This document shows, piece after piece, positions 7,230 through 15,796 of a stretch of 64,000 nucleotides of DNA. The notes beneath the pieces were generated by a model. It was not told the origin of the DNA and did not search any database. It worked only from the letters and a program-made list of their open reading frames with translations. The position numbers and the translations under genes are program-made. Position 1 is the stretch's first letter. Each line of letters starts with the position of its first letter. Origin of the DNA: Paenibacillus humicola (GTDB taxonomy: Bacteria > Bacillota > Bacilli > Paenibacillales > Paenibacillaceae). Where the stretch lies: assembly GCF_028826105.1 (NCBI RefSeq), contig NZ_JAQGPL010000001.1, positions 621,501 to 685,500 of the forward strand, written 5' to 3'.

Positions 7230-7640
7230 ATGGCGAAACTGACGCCCTACATTTTCTCGGAGGATGCCAAAGCGCAGGCCGATTTTTACATCGAGGCGCT
7301 CGGCGGAAAAATGAACTCCATCTTGTTGCACGGCGATCTGCCGGATGCGAAGGAAGAGATGAAGGATAAGGTGATGCATCTTTGCGTGGAAGCGGCGGGC
7401 GTATCCATTTTTATGTCGGACATTGCGAACATGCAGGTGAGCCGGGGCGATTTCATTAATCTGGCGCTCGAATTCGGTGCGGAAGCGGAAGCTTATGCCG
7501 CTTTCGAGAAGCTGTCCGAGGGCGGCGTCGTGCATGATCCGCTCAAGCCGGCTTTCTGGGGCTCGCTGTTTGGCCGGCTGCAGGATAAGTTCGGCGTCAG
7601 CTGGATGATCACGACCGCATCGGCAGCGCAGGAAGGCTGA
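7230..7640 (+). CDS. VOC-superfamily protein (PhnB/YjdN-like)
   Basis: A 136-aa protein of the vicinal-oxygen-chelate fold, closest in style to the PhnB/YjdN and 3-demethylubiquinone-methyltransferase-like subgroup. The opening MAKLTPYIFSEDAKAQADFY and the repeat of a beta-alpha-beta-beta-beta module (second half FINLALEFGAEAEAYAAFEK) are diagnostic, as is the closing FGVSWMI. Members are small dimers, and many have no known reaction despite the 'PhnB' label. AAAGGAAGG precedes the ATG. It is monocistronic, with a clear terminator downstream. A metal-binding function is possible but the substrate cannot be assigned. Confidence 0.8.
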   Translation: MAKLTPYIFSEDAKAQADFYIEALGGKMNSILLHGDLPDAKEEMKDKVMHLCVEAAGVSIFMSDIANMQVSRGDFINLALEFGAEAEAYAAFEKLSEGGVVHDPLKPAFWGSLFGRLQDKFGVSWMITTASAAQEG

Positions 7641-7681
7641 ATGCCTCGCAGAGAAAAGCCGAATTCATCATCTATCGTGAG

Positions 7682-7709
7682 GCCGCCGGAGCATCCGGCG
7701 GTCTTTTTG
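7682..7709 (+). terminator. Terminator after the VOC gene
   Basis: GCCGCCGGA (7682-7690) pairs with TCCGGCGGT (7694-7702), with a GCA loop, followed by CTTTTTG. Confidence 0.75.
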
Positions 7710-7855
7710 TATGCCTTCCCCTACCAAGCCGGGCAGATAGGAACCCCCGCGCATTCCGCGGATATGTCGGCGATAACTAAATTTGAACGTCTTAGGCACC
7801 TGCTGCATGAATATGGGATTTCCAGCAAATACTAATGCGGACAGGAGGTGGCCGC

Positions 7856-8500
7856 ATGTGCCAATCGTTATCCATAACCGCTGAAGTATCGGAGCTTTCG
7901 GACCGTTTTCAATTGGATCAGGTGCTGTTTTATACGTCGAACCGCCACGAAATTAATCCGACCGAGTCGGTTTCCGCGATCATCGAGCATAAAGGAAGCA
8001 GGGTGCTGGACGATTTTCGCTGGGGGCTGATGCCGTATTGGGCGAAGGATTCGCTCCGGATGGACAGCCGGACGATGCTGTGGAAGCCGATTTTCGACCG
8101 GATTTTGAAGAAGCAGCGATGCGTCATTCCGTGCAGCGCCTTCTATGTGAGCCGGACGGAAGGGAAGAAGACGGTGCGTGCCAAGCTGGCGATGAAGAGC
8201 GGCACGTTCGGCATCGCCGGGCTGTACGACGTGTTTCGTTCGGCATCAGGCGAAGAAATGCGGACGTGCACGATTCTGATGACGCAGTCGAATTCGCTCG
8301 TGTCGCCTTACTCCGCACTGATGCCGGCGATTCTGGAGACGGAGGACGTGGACCGGTGGCTGCGCCGGGACGCAGGCGAACCCGGGAGGCTCCACGACAT
8401 GCTGCGGACGATGGACGCGATGCGGATGGTGTCAATTCCGCTGGACGCCTACGGAGAAGCGGATTCCGGCTTCGAAGCGCCGCGCCCGAAGCTGGTTTGA
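7856..8500 (+). CDS. SOS response-associated peptidase family protein (SRAP; HMCES/YedK-like)
   Basis: A 214-aa SRAP protein. The family senses abasic sites in single-stranded DNA and forms a covalent DNA-protein crosslink through the N-terminal cysteine (Cys2 after Met removal), shielding the lesion. The frame is open to 7835, but the ATG at 7856 gives the essential MCQSLS start and has a perfect AGGAGGTG upstream, so I use it. Other family features are NRHEINPTESV, the DDFRWGLMPYWAKD block, the FKRCVIP-like QRCVIPCSAFYV segment with its conserved region, and the late conserved segment SALMPAILETEDVDRWL. At the position where the catalytic His normally lies in HDRMP, this protein has SALMP, which is worth checking. 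The length is normal. It is a single gene with a terminator after it. Confidence 0.85.
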   Translation: MCQSLSITAEVSELSDRFQLDQVLFYTSNRHEINPTESVSAIIEHKGSRVLDDFRWGLMPYWAKDSLRMDSRTMLWKPIFDRILKKQRCVIPCSAFYVSRTEGKKTVRAKLAMKSGTFGIAGLYDVFRSASGEEMRTCTILMTQSNSLVSPYSALMPAILETEDVDRWLRRDAGEPGRLHDMLRTMDAMRMVSIPLDAYGEADSGFEAPRPKLV

Positions 8501-8519
8501 TTTTGCCGGCGGAAATCAG

Positions 8520-8553
8520 GCTCATTCCCTTTGATTCGGGAGTGAGCTTTTTT
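8520..8553 (+). terminator. Terminator after the SRAP gene
   Basis: GCTCATTCCC (8520-8529) and GGGAGTGAGC (8538-8547) are perfect 10-bp arms followed by a T run. Confidence 0.8.
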
Positions 8554-8687
8554 GATGAACTTATTTTCGATGAATCCCGTAATCTTTGTTCCGGACTTTG
8601 ATTTCACCCGAAATGGAACCGAAACTAGAGAAAAATCGCGGTTATGATATAGTTAATATTATTTAATACCTATGGGGGACATGGCTT

Positions 8688-9398
8688 ATGAACATTACCG
8701 GCATTCAAAGCCGCATCGAGGCGGTATTTTTCGATTTGGACGATACGCTGTACGATCAGCTGGATTCGTTCCGCGGAGCGGTAGAGGACACGCTGCCGGC
8801 CGATTTATGGGCGGGCCTTGAAATGGACGAGCTGTTCCGCAGGGTGCGTTATTACGGCGACCGGCTTTTGGACCGCTATGCGGCAGGTAAACTGACGTTT
8901 AAAGAGCTGCGTGTGCAGCGGATGATACTGGCGTTCGCGGACCTCGGCATCGCGCTGGACGAGCGGCAGGCGGAGACGCTGCAAACCCGGTACCGGAACG
9001 GTCAACAGCGCATCAAGCTGTCACCGGGGGCGGGAGAGCTGATTGCCGCCCTGCAGCGCGGCGGACTCGACGTCGGGATCTTGACGAACGGGCCGGTCGA
9101 CCACCAGATGAACAAAATCCGCTCCCTCGGCCTCGACGCCGTTATCCAGCCGGGCCGGCTGTTCATTTCCGACGCGCTCGGCATCGCCAAGCCCGATCCG
9201 CGGGTCTTTCTGCAAGTCAGCGAGATTACCGGCCATGCGCCGGAGCGGTGCCTCTATGTCGGGGACGCCTGGGTCAACGACGTAACGGGTCCCCTCGAAG
9301 CGGGCTGGCATTCGATTTGGCTGAACAAGCGGGGCGACGCGCCGAGCTCGGGCCACCGGCCGGACCGTATCGTGGGAGCGCTCGAAGACATCGCTTGA
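8688..9398 (+). CDS. HAD-family hydrolase (YjjG-like nucleotidase/phosphatase type)
   Basis: A 236-aa haloacid-dehalogenase-type phosphohydrolase with a helical cap. Motif I is FFDLDDTLYDQ (nucleophile Asp near residue 17), motif II ILTNGPVDHQ, motif III the Lys in GIAKPDPRVF, and motif IV YVGDAWVNDV. The cap lies between motifs I and II. This pattern matches house-cleaning nucleotidases and sugar phosphatases such as YjjG and YfnB; the substrate is not predictable. The ATG follows GGGGGAC. An AT-rich upstream segment (TATGATATAG) may hold the promoter. It ends 20 bp before the convergent NUDIX gene. Confidence 0.87.
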   Translation: MNITGIQSRIEAVFFDLDDTLYDQLDSFRGAVEDTLPADLWAGLEMDELFRRVRYYGDRLLDRYAAGKLTFKELRVQRMILAFADLGIALDERQAETLQTRYRNGQQRIKLSPGAGELIAALQRGGLDVGILTNGPVDHQMNKIRSLGLDAVIQPGRLFISDALGIAKPDPRVFLQVSEITGHAPERCLYVGDAWVNDVTGPLEAGWHSIWLNKRGDAPSSGHRPDRIVGALEDIA

Positions 9399-9418
9399 AG
9401 AGGGGGAGCGACGGCGCG

Positions 9419-9907
9419 CTACAATTTCCGCACGGAAACGGAGCGCGCCGTCTTGCTTTCCTCTTCCCATTCTTCGTGAATTTCGAAGGTGCCCTCCTCA
9501 AAGAAGAGCGGGAAACGCCGCCTGAACCACGGCTGCATCGGAAGCGCCTCCGCCTCGCGGATCGGCACCCAATGAAGCTCGCCTTCCGGCGGATCGTTCA
9601 GCAGCTCGCCCTCGAACGAGGCCGCGATGTAATTAAACACGATATACCGATAATTGCGGTCTTGATTCACATATTCATCGATCCCTTTGAACGTCAGATC
9701 CTTCACACGCAGGCCCGTTTCCTCCCAAACCTCGCGGATCGCGCCCTGCGCCGGGCTTTCCGGCATTTCGATCCTCCCGCCCGGCCCGATAAAGCCGGGG
9801 AAGCCCCGGCTGTCCGGCCGGTTGATCAGCAGCACCCGGTCGCCATCCACTATCAGGCACATGGTATACATGTCGCATTTCATTTCTTTTTGAACCGCAG
9901 CTTCCAT
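9419..9907 (-). CDS. NUDIX hydrolase
   Basis: A ~162-aa NUDIX-family pyrophosphohydrolase that cleaves nucleoside diphosphates linked to another moiety. The Nudix box is complete: GPGGRIEMPESPAQGAIREV followed by WEETGL, giving the GX5EX7REUXEEXGU pattern with the metal-binding glutamates. The frame is open to 10027, but the upstream residues do not look like protein. ATG 9907 gives MEAAVQKEMKCDMYTMCLIV, and ATG codons at 9883 and 9871 are alternatives. An AGAGG lies rather far upstream. The MYTMCLIVDGDRVLLINR opening resembles the 8-oxo-dGTP-diphosphatase-like group, but the true substrate is open. Confidence 0.82.
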   Translation of the reverse strand: MEAAVQKEMKCDMYTMCLIVDGDRVLLINRPDSRGFPGFIGPGGRIEMPESPAQGAIREVWEETGLRVKDLTFKGIDEYVNQDRNYRYIVFNYIAASFEGELLNDPPEGELHWVPIREAEALPMQPWFRRRFPLFFEEGTFEIHEEWEEESKTARSVSVRKL

Positions 9908-10114
9908 CGTGTTAAAACATCCTCTTTCATGAAAATTGATTGCACCCTCCGCAAAACGGTCGGCGAAGGCTTTATTCGCGTTTCCGATATGGCGGACCGC
10001 CGTTACGAAACGCCGAACACCGCGCATTGAAGCATCACACTCGCAAGCTATATGACGCTAACGATTAAGAACGCGAAACGTTAAGCCGGTTATAACACAG
10101 TTCACCCGTCCGCC

Positions 10115-11275
10115 TCACGAAGAGATGCCGGTATCGATGCGCAGCTCCCGCCGGAAAGCGACGAGCGCGAACAGCAGCATGCTGGCGACCGTGATGACCG
10201 AGCTGTATAGAAACAGCTTCTGCATGCCGAAATGCTCGCTCGCGATACCGCCCGCGAAGCTGCCGATCATGCGCGCGATGCCCAGGTTGATCAGTCCGTT
10301 CAGCGTCTGCCCGCTCGCCTTCAGCTCGCCGGGCACCTCCTTGTTAATAAAAACCGACATCGTCACGGAGATGACGATGAAGATCAGCCCGTGCAGCGCC
10401 TGCACCGGCAGGATGGCGTAAGGACTGTGCAGCACGGAAAACAGCAGCCAGCGCAGCGCGGTCGCGGCGGCGGCCCCGAGCAAAATATACGGGATGCGCA
10501 CCCGGCTGAAAATTTTGCCCGACAGGAGCAGGAACGGCACTTCGCTGACGGCCGATATCGCGGCCGACCAGCCGAGCAGCCCGTTGTCCGCGCCGAGCCC
10601 TTTGAAGAACAGCGGGAAAAAGGCGTAATAGTAGCCGAGCGTGAGGTTGATCGCGAAGCAGAACCCGAGATACAGCACGAGTCGGCGGTTCGCAAACAGC
10701 TGCCAAATCTGCATTTTGCGGCCCGCGTACTGGTGCCCCTTTACCTTCGGAAAACGCAGCAGGAGCAGAAGGCCGGCCAGCATCACGAGGGCGAACGTCC
10801 CGAACATCGAGCCGATATGCTCCTTGGCATAAAAGCCGAACAGCAGGGACATGACGGCATAGCCGAACGTGCCGCCCATGCGGATGATGCCGTAGCTGCC
10901 CGCCTGGCGTCCGAGCGCCTCGAGCGTGATCGCGTCGGTAATGGCGAACGCCGGCGTCTGGAAAAACGTAAACAGGCACATGATGAGCAGCAAATAAGCG
11001 AAGCTGTCGTGAAGCGGGTAAAGCAGCATCGACACCCCGCTTCCGGTCAGCAAAATCGTCAGGATCAAATTTTTCGTCCGCGATTTATCGCCGAGCGATC
11101 CCCATACGGGCTGAGCGAGAACGGCGACCAGCGGCCCGAAGCTCAGCAGCCCGCCGATCTGCGCCTGCGTGAAGCCGACCGACTGAAAATAAACGGGCAT
11201 AAACGTGCCGGAGACGGCGCTGCCCATGTAGAGGATCACATAAAAAAACAGAAACACCCAAATGTTTGCGGCCAT
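10115..11275 (-). CDS. MFS transporter (LacY/NHS-like MFS_1 group)
   Basis: A 386-aa major-facilitator protein with twelve predicted membrane helices. The helix 2-3 loop carries the MFS signature as GSLGDKSRTKNLIL near residue 60. The first helix ends MGSAVSGTFMPVYFQSVG and the sequence tracks the MFS_1-like/NHS group, which includes sugar and nucleoside proton symporters. GGGGGAG precedes the ATG. It lies upstream of the NUDIX gene on the same strand, but with a ~200-bp gap. It is divergent from germination operon 1, which starts 178 bp away. The substrate is unknown. Confidence 0.85.
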   Translation of the reverse strand: MAANIWVFLFFYVILYMGSAVSGTFMPVYFQSVGFTQAQIGGLLSFGPLVAVLAQPVWGSLGDKSRTKNLILTILLTGSGVSMLLYPLHDSFAYLLLIMCLFTFFQTPAFAITDAITLEALGRQAGSYGIIRMGGTFGYAVMSLLFGFYAKEHIGSMFGTFALVMLAGLLLLLRFPKVKGHQYAGRKMQIWQLFANRRLVLYLGFCFAINLTLGYYYAFFPLFFKGLGADNGLLGWSAAISAVSEVPFLLLSGKIFSRVRIPYILLGAAAATALRWLLFSVLHSPYAILPVQALHGLIFIVISVTMSVFINKEVPGELKASGQTLNGLINLGIARMIGSFAGGIASEHFGMQKLFLYSSVITVASMLLFALVAFRRELRIDTGISS

Positions 11276-11452
11276 TGCGCCGAAGCTCCCCCATTCGCTG
11301 CGTTTTGCGCATCCTTAATCAATTCGAGGAGGCGTTTCGATTTCCTCCCGGCCGTTTGCGTTGTAATAAAAACGAACGATTTGCTAAGAATAACCTTGCG
11401 AGGAAAATCCGGAAAGCGAAAGAAACGGATGGACAGGGGGAGGTGATGCCGA

Positions 11453-13132
11453 ATGGCATTCAATCGCAACACGCCGACGAAGAAAAAGCCGAGAACGCCG
11501 AGCGAAGTGGTGGCGGAGCATGAGCATACCCGCGTCTCCGGCGATCTGGACCAGCTGATCAAGATGGTAGACGCGATACTCGGGCAGAACGAGGATTTTG
11601 TCGAGCGTCGTTTCAACATCTTCGGCAAGTTTCCGGCCGTCATGTTTTATTTTTCCGATATGGTCGCCCATCAAGACATTAATATGGAAATTATGAAGCC
11701 GCTTATGTATGTTCCCAAACACCTCGCAGATCAGCCGATCGAGTTCGCCGACCTCAAGGACGTGCTCGCGAGCAACGTGCTGCATTATGGCCAGCTGAGC
11801 TACGAGTGCAATATCGCTGCCCTGATCGAGTCGTTGATGGTCGGATCGACGGTGATCGCGATCCAGGACATGGGCGAAGCGGTCGTCGTATCGACCCGCA
11901 ACATCGAGAAGCGCTCGATTACGCAGCCCCAGACGGAGCAGGTCATCCGCGGCCCGCGCGAAGGGTTTATCGAGCAGCTGAGCACGAATATCGGTCTGAT
12001 GCGCTACCGGCTGCAGACGCCGGATTTCCGTGTGAAAACATTAAAAGTCGGCCGGCTGACGAAGTCGAAGGTCGTCGTTTGTTATATCGATGGTATCGCC
12101 AACCCGGCGCTGGTCGACGAAGTGGAAAGGCGGCTGTCGGAAATCAAAATCGACGGCGTGCTCGACGTCGGGTATTTGGAGCAGTTTATCGAGGACAATC
12201 ATTTCTCGCCGTTTCCGCAGGTGCAGAATACGGAGCGGCCGGACAAAGCCGTCGCCAATCTGATGGAGGGCCGGGTCATCATCATGGTCGACGGCTCGCC
12301 TTTCGGGCTGATCGTGCCCTCGGTGTTTACCCAGTTTTACCAGACGGTGGAGGATTACTCCGAGCGGTTTCTGATGGTCAGCTTCGTTCGGCTCGCCCGG
12401 CTCGTGGCGCTCGTCTTCTCGCTCGTATTCCCGGCGCTGTACGTAGCGGTCATCTCGTTCAACCCCGAGCTGATTCCGACGGAGTTTGCGGTTGCCGTCG
12501 CCGGCGGCCGCGCCGGCGTGCCGTGGCCGTCCGTCATCGAGGTGCTCATTATGGAGGTGACGATGGAGGTGCTGAGGGAGGCGACGCTGCGGCTGCCCCA
12601 GCAGGTGGGCGGCGCGCTCTCCATCGTCGGCGTGCTTGTCGTCGGACAGGCCGCCGTTTCCGCCGGCTTCACCAGCCCGATTACGGTCGTCATTATCGCC
12701 CTGACGACGATCGGCTCGTTCGCCACCCCGGCCTACAACGCGGCGCTGGCCTTGCGGCTGCTGCGTTTTCCGCTGATCATTATGGCCGGTATGTTCGGCT
12801 TGTACGGCGTCATGGTCGGGCTCATCTTCATTATCAATCACGTGCTTTCGCTCAAATCGTTTGGCGTGCCATATATGAGCCCGATCGTGCCGGGCAATTT
12901 CGAAGGCATGAAGGATACCGCCGCGCGCTGGCCGCTGTGGAGCATGTTCAAGCGGCCCGCCATGCTTCATACCGGACAGAAGCAGCGGGTGGGAGACGGC
13001 ACGATGAAGGCGGTCAACGACGCGCCGGTCAACACGCTCGATCCGCTTAAGGTCGGCAACGATAGGAGGGAAATTGGCGATGGAGAATCCGCGTCAGATC
13101 ACGACGATTCAGGCGGCGGCCATTCTGATTAG
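11453..13132 (+). CDS. Spore germination protein, GerAA-type A subunit (operon 1)
   Basis: A 559-aa A subunit of a germinant receptor in the spore inner membrane. Residues ~20-280 form the soluble N-terminal region, including FPQVQNTERPDKAVANLMEG, which precedes the membrane part. The rest contains about five helices with the family-typical PTEFAVAVAGGRAGVPWPSV, EVLREATLRLPQQVGGALSI and VIIALTTIGSFATPAYN. In other receptors the A subunit forms oligomeric channel-like assemblies and passes the germinant signal to ion release. GGGAGG lies nine bases before the ATG. The reading frame runs 53 bp into the next gene, so the tail (~17 residues) is dictated by overlap. It is the first gene of A-B-C-small protein. 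The germinant cannot be predicted. Confidence 0.93.
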   Translation: MAFNRNTPTKKKPRTPSEVVAEHEHTRVSGDLDQLIKMVDAILGQNEDFVERRFNIFGKFPAVMFYFSDMVAHQDINMEIMKPLMYVPKHLADQPIEFADLKDVLASNVLHYGQLSYECNIAALIESLMVGSTVIAIQDMGEAVVVSTRNIEKRSITQPQTEQVIRGPREGFIEQLSTNIGLMRYRLQTPDFRVKTLKVGRLTKSKVVVCYIDGIANPALVDEVERRLSEIKIDGVLDVGYLEQFIEDNHFSPFPQVQNTERPDKAVANLMEGRVIIMVDGSPFGLIVPSVFTQFYQTVEDYSERFLMVSFVRLARLVALVFSLVFPALYVAVISFNPELIPTEFAVAVAGGRAGVPWPSVIEVLIMEVTMEVLREATLRLPQQVGGALSIVGVLVVGQAAVSAGFTSPITVVIIALTTIGSFATPAYNAALALRLLRFPLIIMAGMFGLYGVMVGLIFIINHVLSLKSFGVPYMSPIVPGNFEGMKDTAARWPLWSMFKRPAMLHTGQKQRVGDGTMKAVNDAPVNTLDPLKVGNDRREIGDGESASDHDDSGGGHSD

Positions 13133-14192
13133 CACGATTATCGGAGTCGGCGTGCTGCCCCTGCCGCTGTTCGCCGTTCGGGCGGCTGATACCGGTGCGC
13201 CGCTTGTCACGCTGCTCGGGGGAGCCGTCGGCTTCGTCGGACTCGCGCTGATCGTCATGCTCGGCAAACGTTTTCCGACGAAAGACATCATTCAATACAG
13301 CGAAGATATACTCGGCAAATGGTTCGCCCGCTTGGGCAGCCTGCTCGTGATCGGCTTCTTCGCCATCCTGACCTCGCTTGCGGCCCGGGAATTCGGCGAG
13401 GTCGTCGTCACGTCCGTTCTGAAGCGGACCCCGCTCGAGGTGACGGTAACGGTCATGCTGCTGCTTGCCGCTTTCTCGGCCCGAAACGGCATCGGCACGT
13501 TTACCTACATCCACCACTTTTATTTGCCCGCCATGGTATTCCCTTCGCTGCTCATCATCGTGCTTTCGTTTAAGAACGCCGAAGCGACCAATCTGCTCCC
13601 GCTTTGGGGAAACGATCCGAGCGGCATGCTGCCGGGAGTGCTGACGATCGCCTCGCTGTTTCAGGGCTCTTTCATTATGACGCTGGTCGTACCATACATG
13701 CGCCGCCCGTCCAAGGCGATGAAAGCCAGCTTCTGGGCGATCGTCATCGCGGGCGGCATGTATTTGCTGACCGTCGTTGCCGCCGTCGGCGTATTCGGTC
13801 CGGAAGAGACGAAGATTTTGCTCTGGCCGACGCTGGAGCTGGCCAAGACGACCTCGCTGCCCGCCAATGTGCTCGAGCGGCTGGATGCGGCGTTTCTGGC
13901 CGTTTGGGTAACCGCCGTCTTCACGACGCTGTATGCAACCTATTATCTGACCGTACATGCGATGAGCAAGCTGCTGCGCCTACGGGATCACAAAATGTTT
14001 TCGCTGTCCCTGCTGCCCTTCGTTTTCATCATCGCGATGCAGCCGAGAAACGTGATTAATATGTATGAAGTCATTACAACAGTCGGCCGGCTCGGACTGC
14101 TGATCACGATCGGCTATCCGGCACTGCTGCTGGCGGTCGCGGTTTTTCGCAAAAAAAGAGGTGAGCCGATTGAGAAGATTGAACAGAAGTAG
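13080..14192 (+). CDS. Spore germination permease, GerAB-type B subunit (operon 1)
   Basis: A ~370-aa B subunit of the germinant receptor, an amino acid/polyamine-transporter-like protein with ten helices that binds the germinant in known receptors. It opens MENPRQITTIQAAAILIST and has the family segment IIGVGVLPLP in helix 1. AGGAGGG at 13064-13070 is nine bases from ATG 13080 but only three from an in-frame TTG at 13074, so the ATG is preferred. It overlaps the A gene by 53 bp and the C gene by about 23 bp, implying tight translational coupling. Confidence 0.93.
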   Translation: MENPRQITTIQAAAILISTIIGVGVLPLPLFAVRAADTGAPLVTLLGGAVGFVGLALIVMLGKRFPTKDIIQYSEDILGKWFARLGSLLVIGFFAILTSLAAREFGEVVVTSVLKRTPLEVTVTVMLLLAAFSARNGIGTFTYIHHFYLPAMVFPSLLIIVLSFKNAEATNLLPLWGNDPSGMLPGVLTIASLFQGSFIMTLVVPYMRRPSKAMKASFWAIVIAGGMYLLTVVAAVGVFGPEETKILLWPTLELAKTTSLPANVLERLDAAFLAVWVTAVFTTLYATYYLTVHAMSKLLRLRDHKMFSLSLLPFVFIIAMQPRNVINMYEVITTVGRLGLLITIGYPALLLAVAVFRKKRGEPIEKIEQK

Positions 14193-15414
14193 CCGGGCGG
14201 CGCGGCTCCTCAAGCTCATCTGCATCGTCTCGATGACCGCGCCTCTGCTTACCGGCTGCTGGGACCGGCTGGAAATCGACGAGCGGGGTGTCGTGCTCGG
14301 CATCGGCATCGATGTCGCGCCTCCGAAGGAGAAGCGGGAGGAGTCGCTCGTGACGACGCTCGATCCGAAACAGCCGCGAACGAACAAGCCGCTGGTCCGC
14401 ATTACGGTCCAGATTGCCGTACCGGGACGGATTCCGCTCGGTCCGGGCGAAGGCGGCGGAGGCGGGAACGCCGGGGCGGCCAAGACCGTGTGGATCATCG
14501 ACGTCGTCGGCCGCACGATCGACGATGCCGTATCGAACTTGCAGCAGCAAATATCCGCGCCGCTCTTCTTCGGCCACTTGCGGATTATTGTCGTTTCCGA
14601 GGAATATGCAAGAAGCGGGCTGCAGAACATTAACGACTACTTTCACCGCAACTCCGAAATCCGCCGTACGACCTGGATGGTCATTTCGAAGGGCAAGGCC
14701 AAGGCGATTATGCAGGCGTCCCCGGAGCTGGAGCGGGTTCCGAGCCTGTACCTGCAGTCCAGCATGGATCAGGCCGTGCGGATGGGCAAGCTGCCGAACG
14801 TCTTCCTGGGCGTGTTTTGGAGCGCGGTCTCGAAGAAAGGGCAGGAGGCTTATTTGCCTTATGTCGTGATGAAGAAAAAAAATAACATCCAGATTGCCGG
14901 GCTCGCTTATTTCAGGGAGGACCGGATCGTCGGGACGACAAAGCCGCTGGAAATCGCCATTCTGATGGCGATCAAAAACATGAATCCGGCGGGCTACCAG
15001 ACCTTCGCGCCGATCAGGGGGATGGGCGCCGCCGTTTACACGGCTACGCACCGGAAATCGAAGATTGAGGCCGAGCTGCGAAACGGGATTCCGCATTTTA
15101 AGATCCATGTCGAAATCGAGGGCAATATCCGCGAGAAAACGGACGAAGGGTTCACGATCGATCCCAATACGATCGCGAAGATTCAGCGGGATATCGAGTC
15201 CTTTAACGAAAAGTCGAGCAACGAATTAATCAAGATGACGCAGAAGGAGGGGGCGGATATTTTCGGTTTCGGCGAGTATATCCGCGCGTACAAATGGGGC
15301 TACTGGAACAGCCGGGTGAAAACGAAGGAAAAATGGCAGGAAATTTACAAGGATATCACCTTCGAGGTGGACACCCGCGTCCATGTCCGGCGTGTCGGGA
15401 TGAAAGCCGTCTGA
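14170..15414 (+). CDS. Germinant receptor lipoprotein, GerAC-type C subunit (operon 1)
   Basis: A ~414-aa Ger(x)C lipoprotein. The basic N-terminus and hydrophobic stretch lead to the lipobox LLTGC with the following WDRLEIDERGVVLGIGID, typical of C subunits. The mature protein is anchored on the outer face of the spore inner membrane. The late segment ADIFGFGEYIRAYKWGYWN is the conserved GerC end region. AGAGGTGA lies just before TTG 14170; GTG 14161 in the same frame lacks a ribosome binding site. A Gly-rich loop (GPGEGGGGGNAGAA) near residue 100 is unusual. It overlaps the B gene. Confidence 0.92.
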   Translation: MRRLNRSSRAARLLKLICIVSMTAPLLTGCWDRLEIDERGVVLGIGIDVAPPKEKREESLVTTLDPKQPRTNKPLVRITVQIAVPGRIPLGPGEGGGGGNAGAAKTVWIIDVVGRTIDDAVSNLQQQISAPLFFGHLRIIVVSEEYARSGLQNINDYFHRNSEIRRTTWMVISKGKAKAIMQASPELERVPSLYLQSSMDQAVRMGKLPNVFLGVFWSAVSKKGQEAYLPYVVMKKKNNIQIAGLAYFREDRIVGTTKPLEIAILMAIKNMNPAGYQTFAPIRGMGAAVYTATHRKSKIEAELRNGIPHFKIHVEIEGNIREKTDEGFTIDPNTIAKIQRDIESFNEKSSNELIKMTQKEGADIFGFGEYIRAYKWGYWNSRVKTKEKWQEIYKDITFEVDTRVHVRRVGMKAV

Positions 15415-15473
15415 TTTGCGGTCCGGCCGCGACACTGTCAGGAGTTTGAACAGGGGAAAGGAGGGGACGTTCC

Positions 15474-15683
15474 TTGCAATTCGGCGGAGGCATCGGGTAT
15501 ATAGGCTTTATCGTCACGCTGATGCTGATTACGGGCATTCTTACGCTGCGCATCGACACGAAGCGGTATGAGGTTTCGGGGATGAAACGGGAGCAAAAAG
15601 CGGCGCGTATCGTCGGCTGGTTTAACGTGGTCATTGCGATCGGCATCTATATCGGGAACTGGGTCATTCACAAGTTTGCCTAA
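15474..15683 (+). CDS. Small two-helix membrane protein of germination operon 1
   Basis: A 69-aa protein with two predicted membrane helices (about residues 5-25 and 46-65) separated by a basic loop, KRYEVSGMKREQKAAR. It starts at TTG 15474 behind an ideal AAAGGAGG and lies 59 bp after the C subunit, so it belongs to the operon. Small two-helix 'D' subunits encoded with some germinant receptors of Bacillus species are known to modulate germination. This protein could be of that kind, but I infer this from context and topology only. Confidence 0.7.
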   Translation: MQFGGGIGYIGFIVTLMLITGILTLRIDTKRYEVSGMKREQKAARIVGWFNVVIAIGIYIGNWVIHKFA

Positions 15684-15796
15684 GTCAGGTGCGGTCGGCG
15701 TTCGCTGAGCAAGGCGGCAACGTTTGAAAGCTCCCCGCCGGCAATTCCGGAGCGTCCGCTGCGGCTGGTATTAATGAGCGGTCCAGTCACAGGCGG

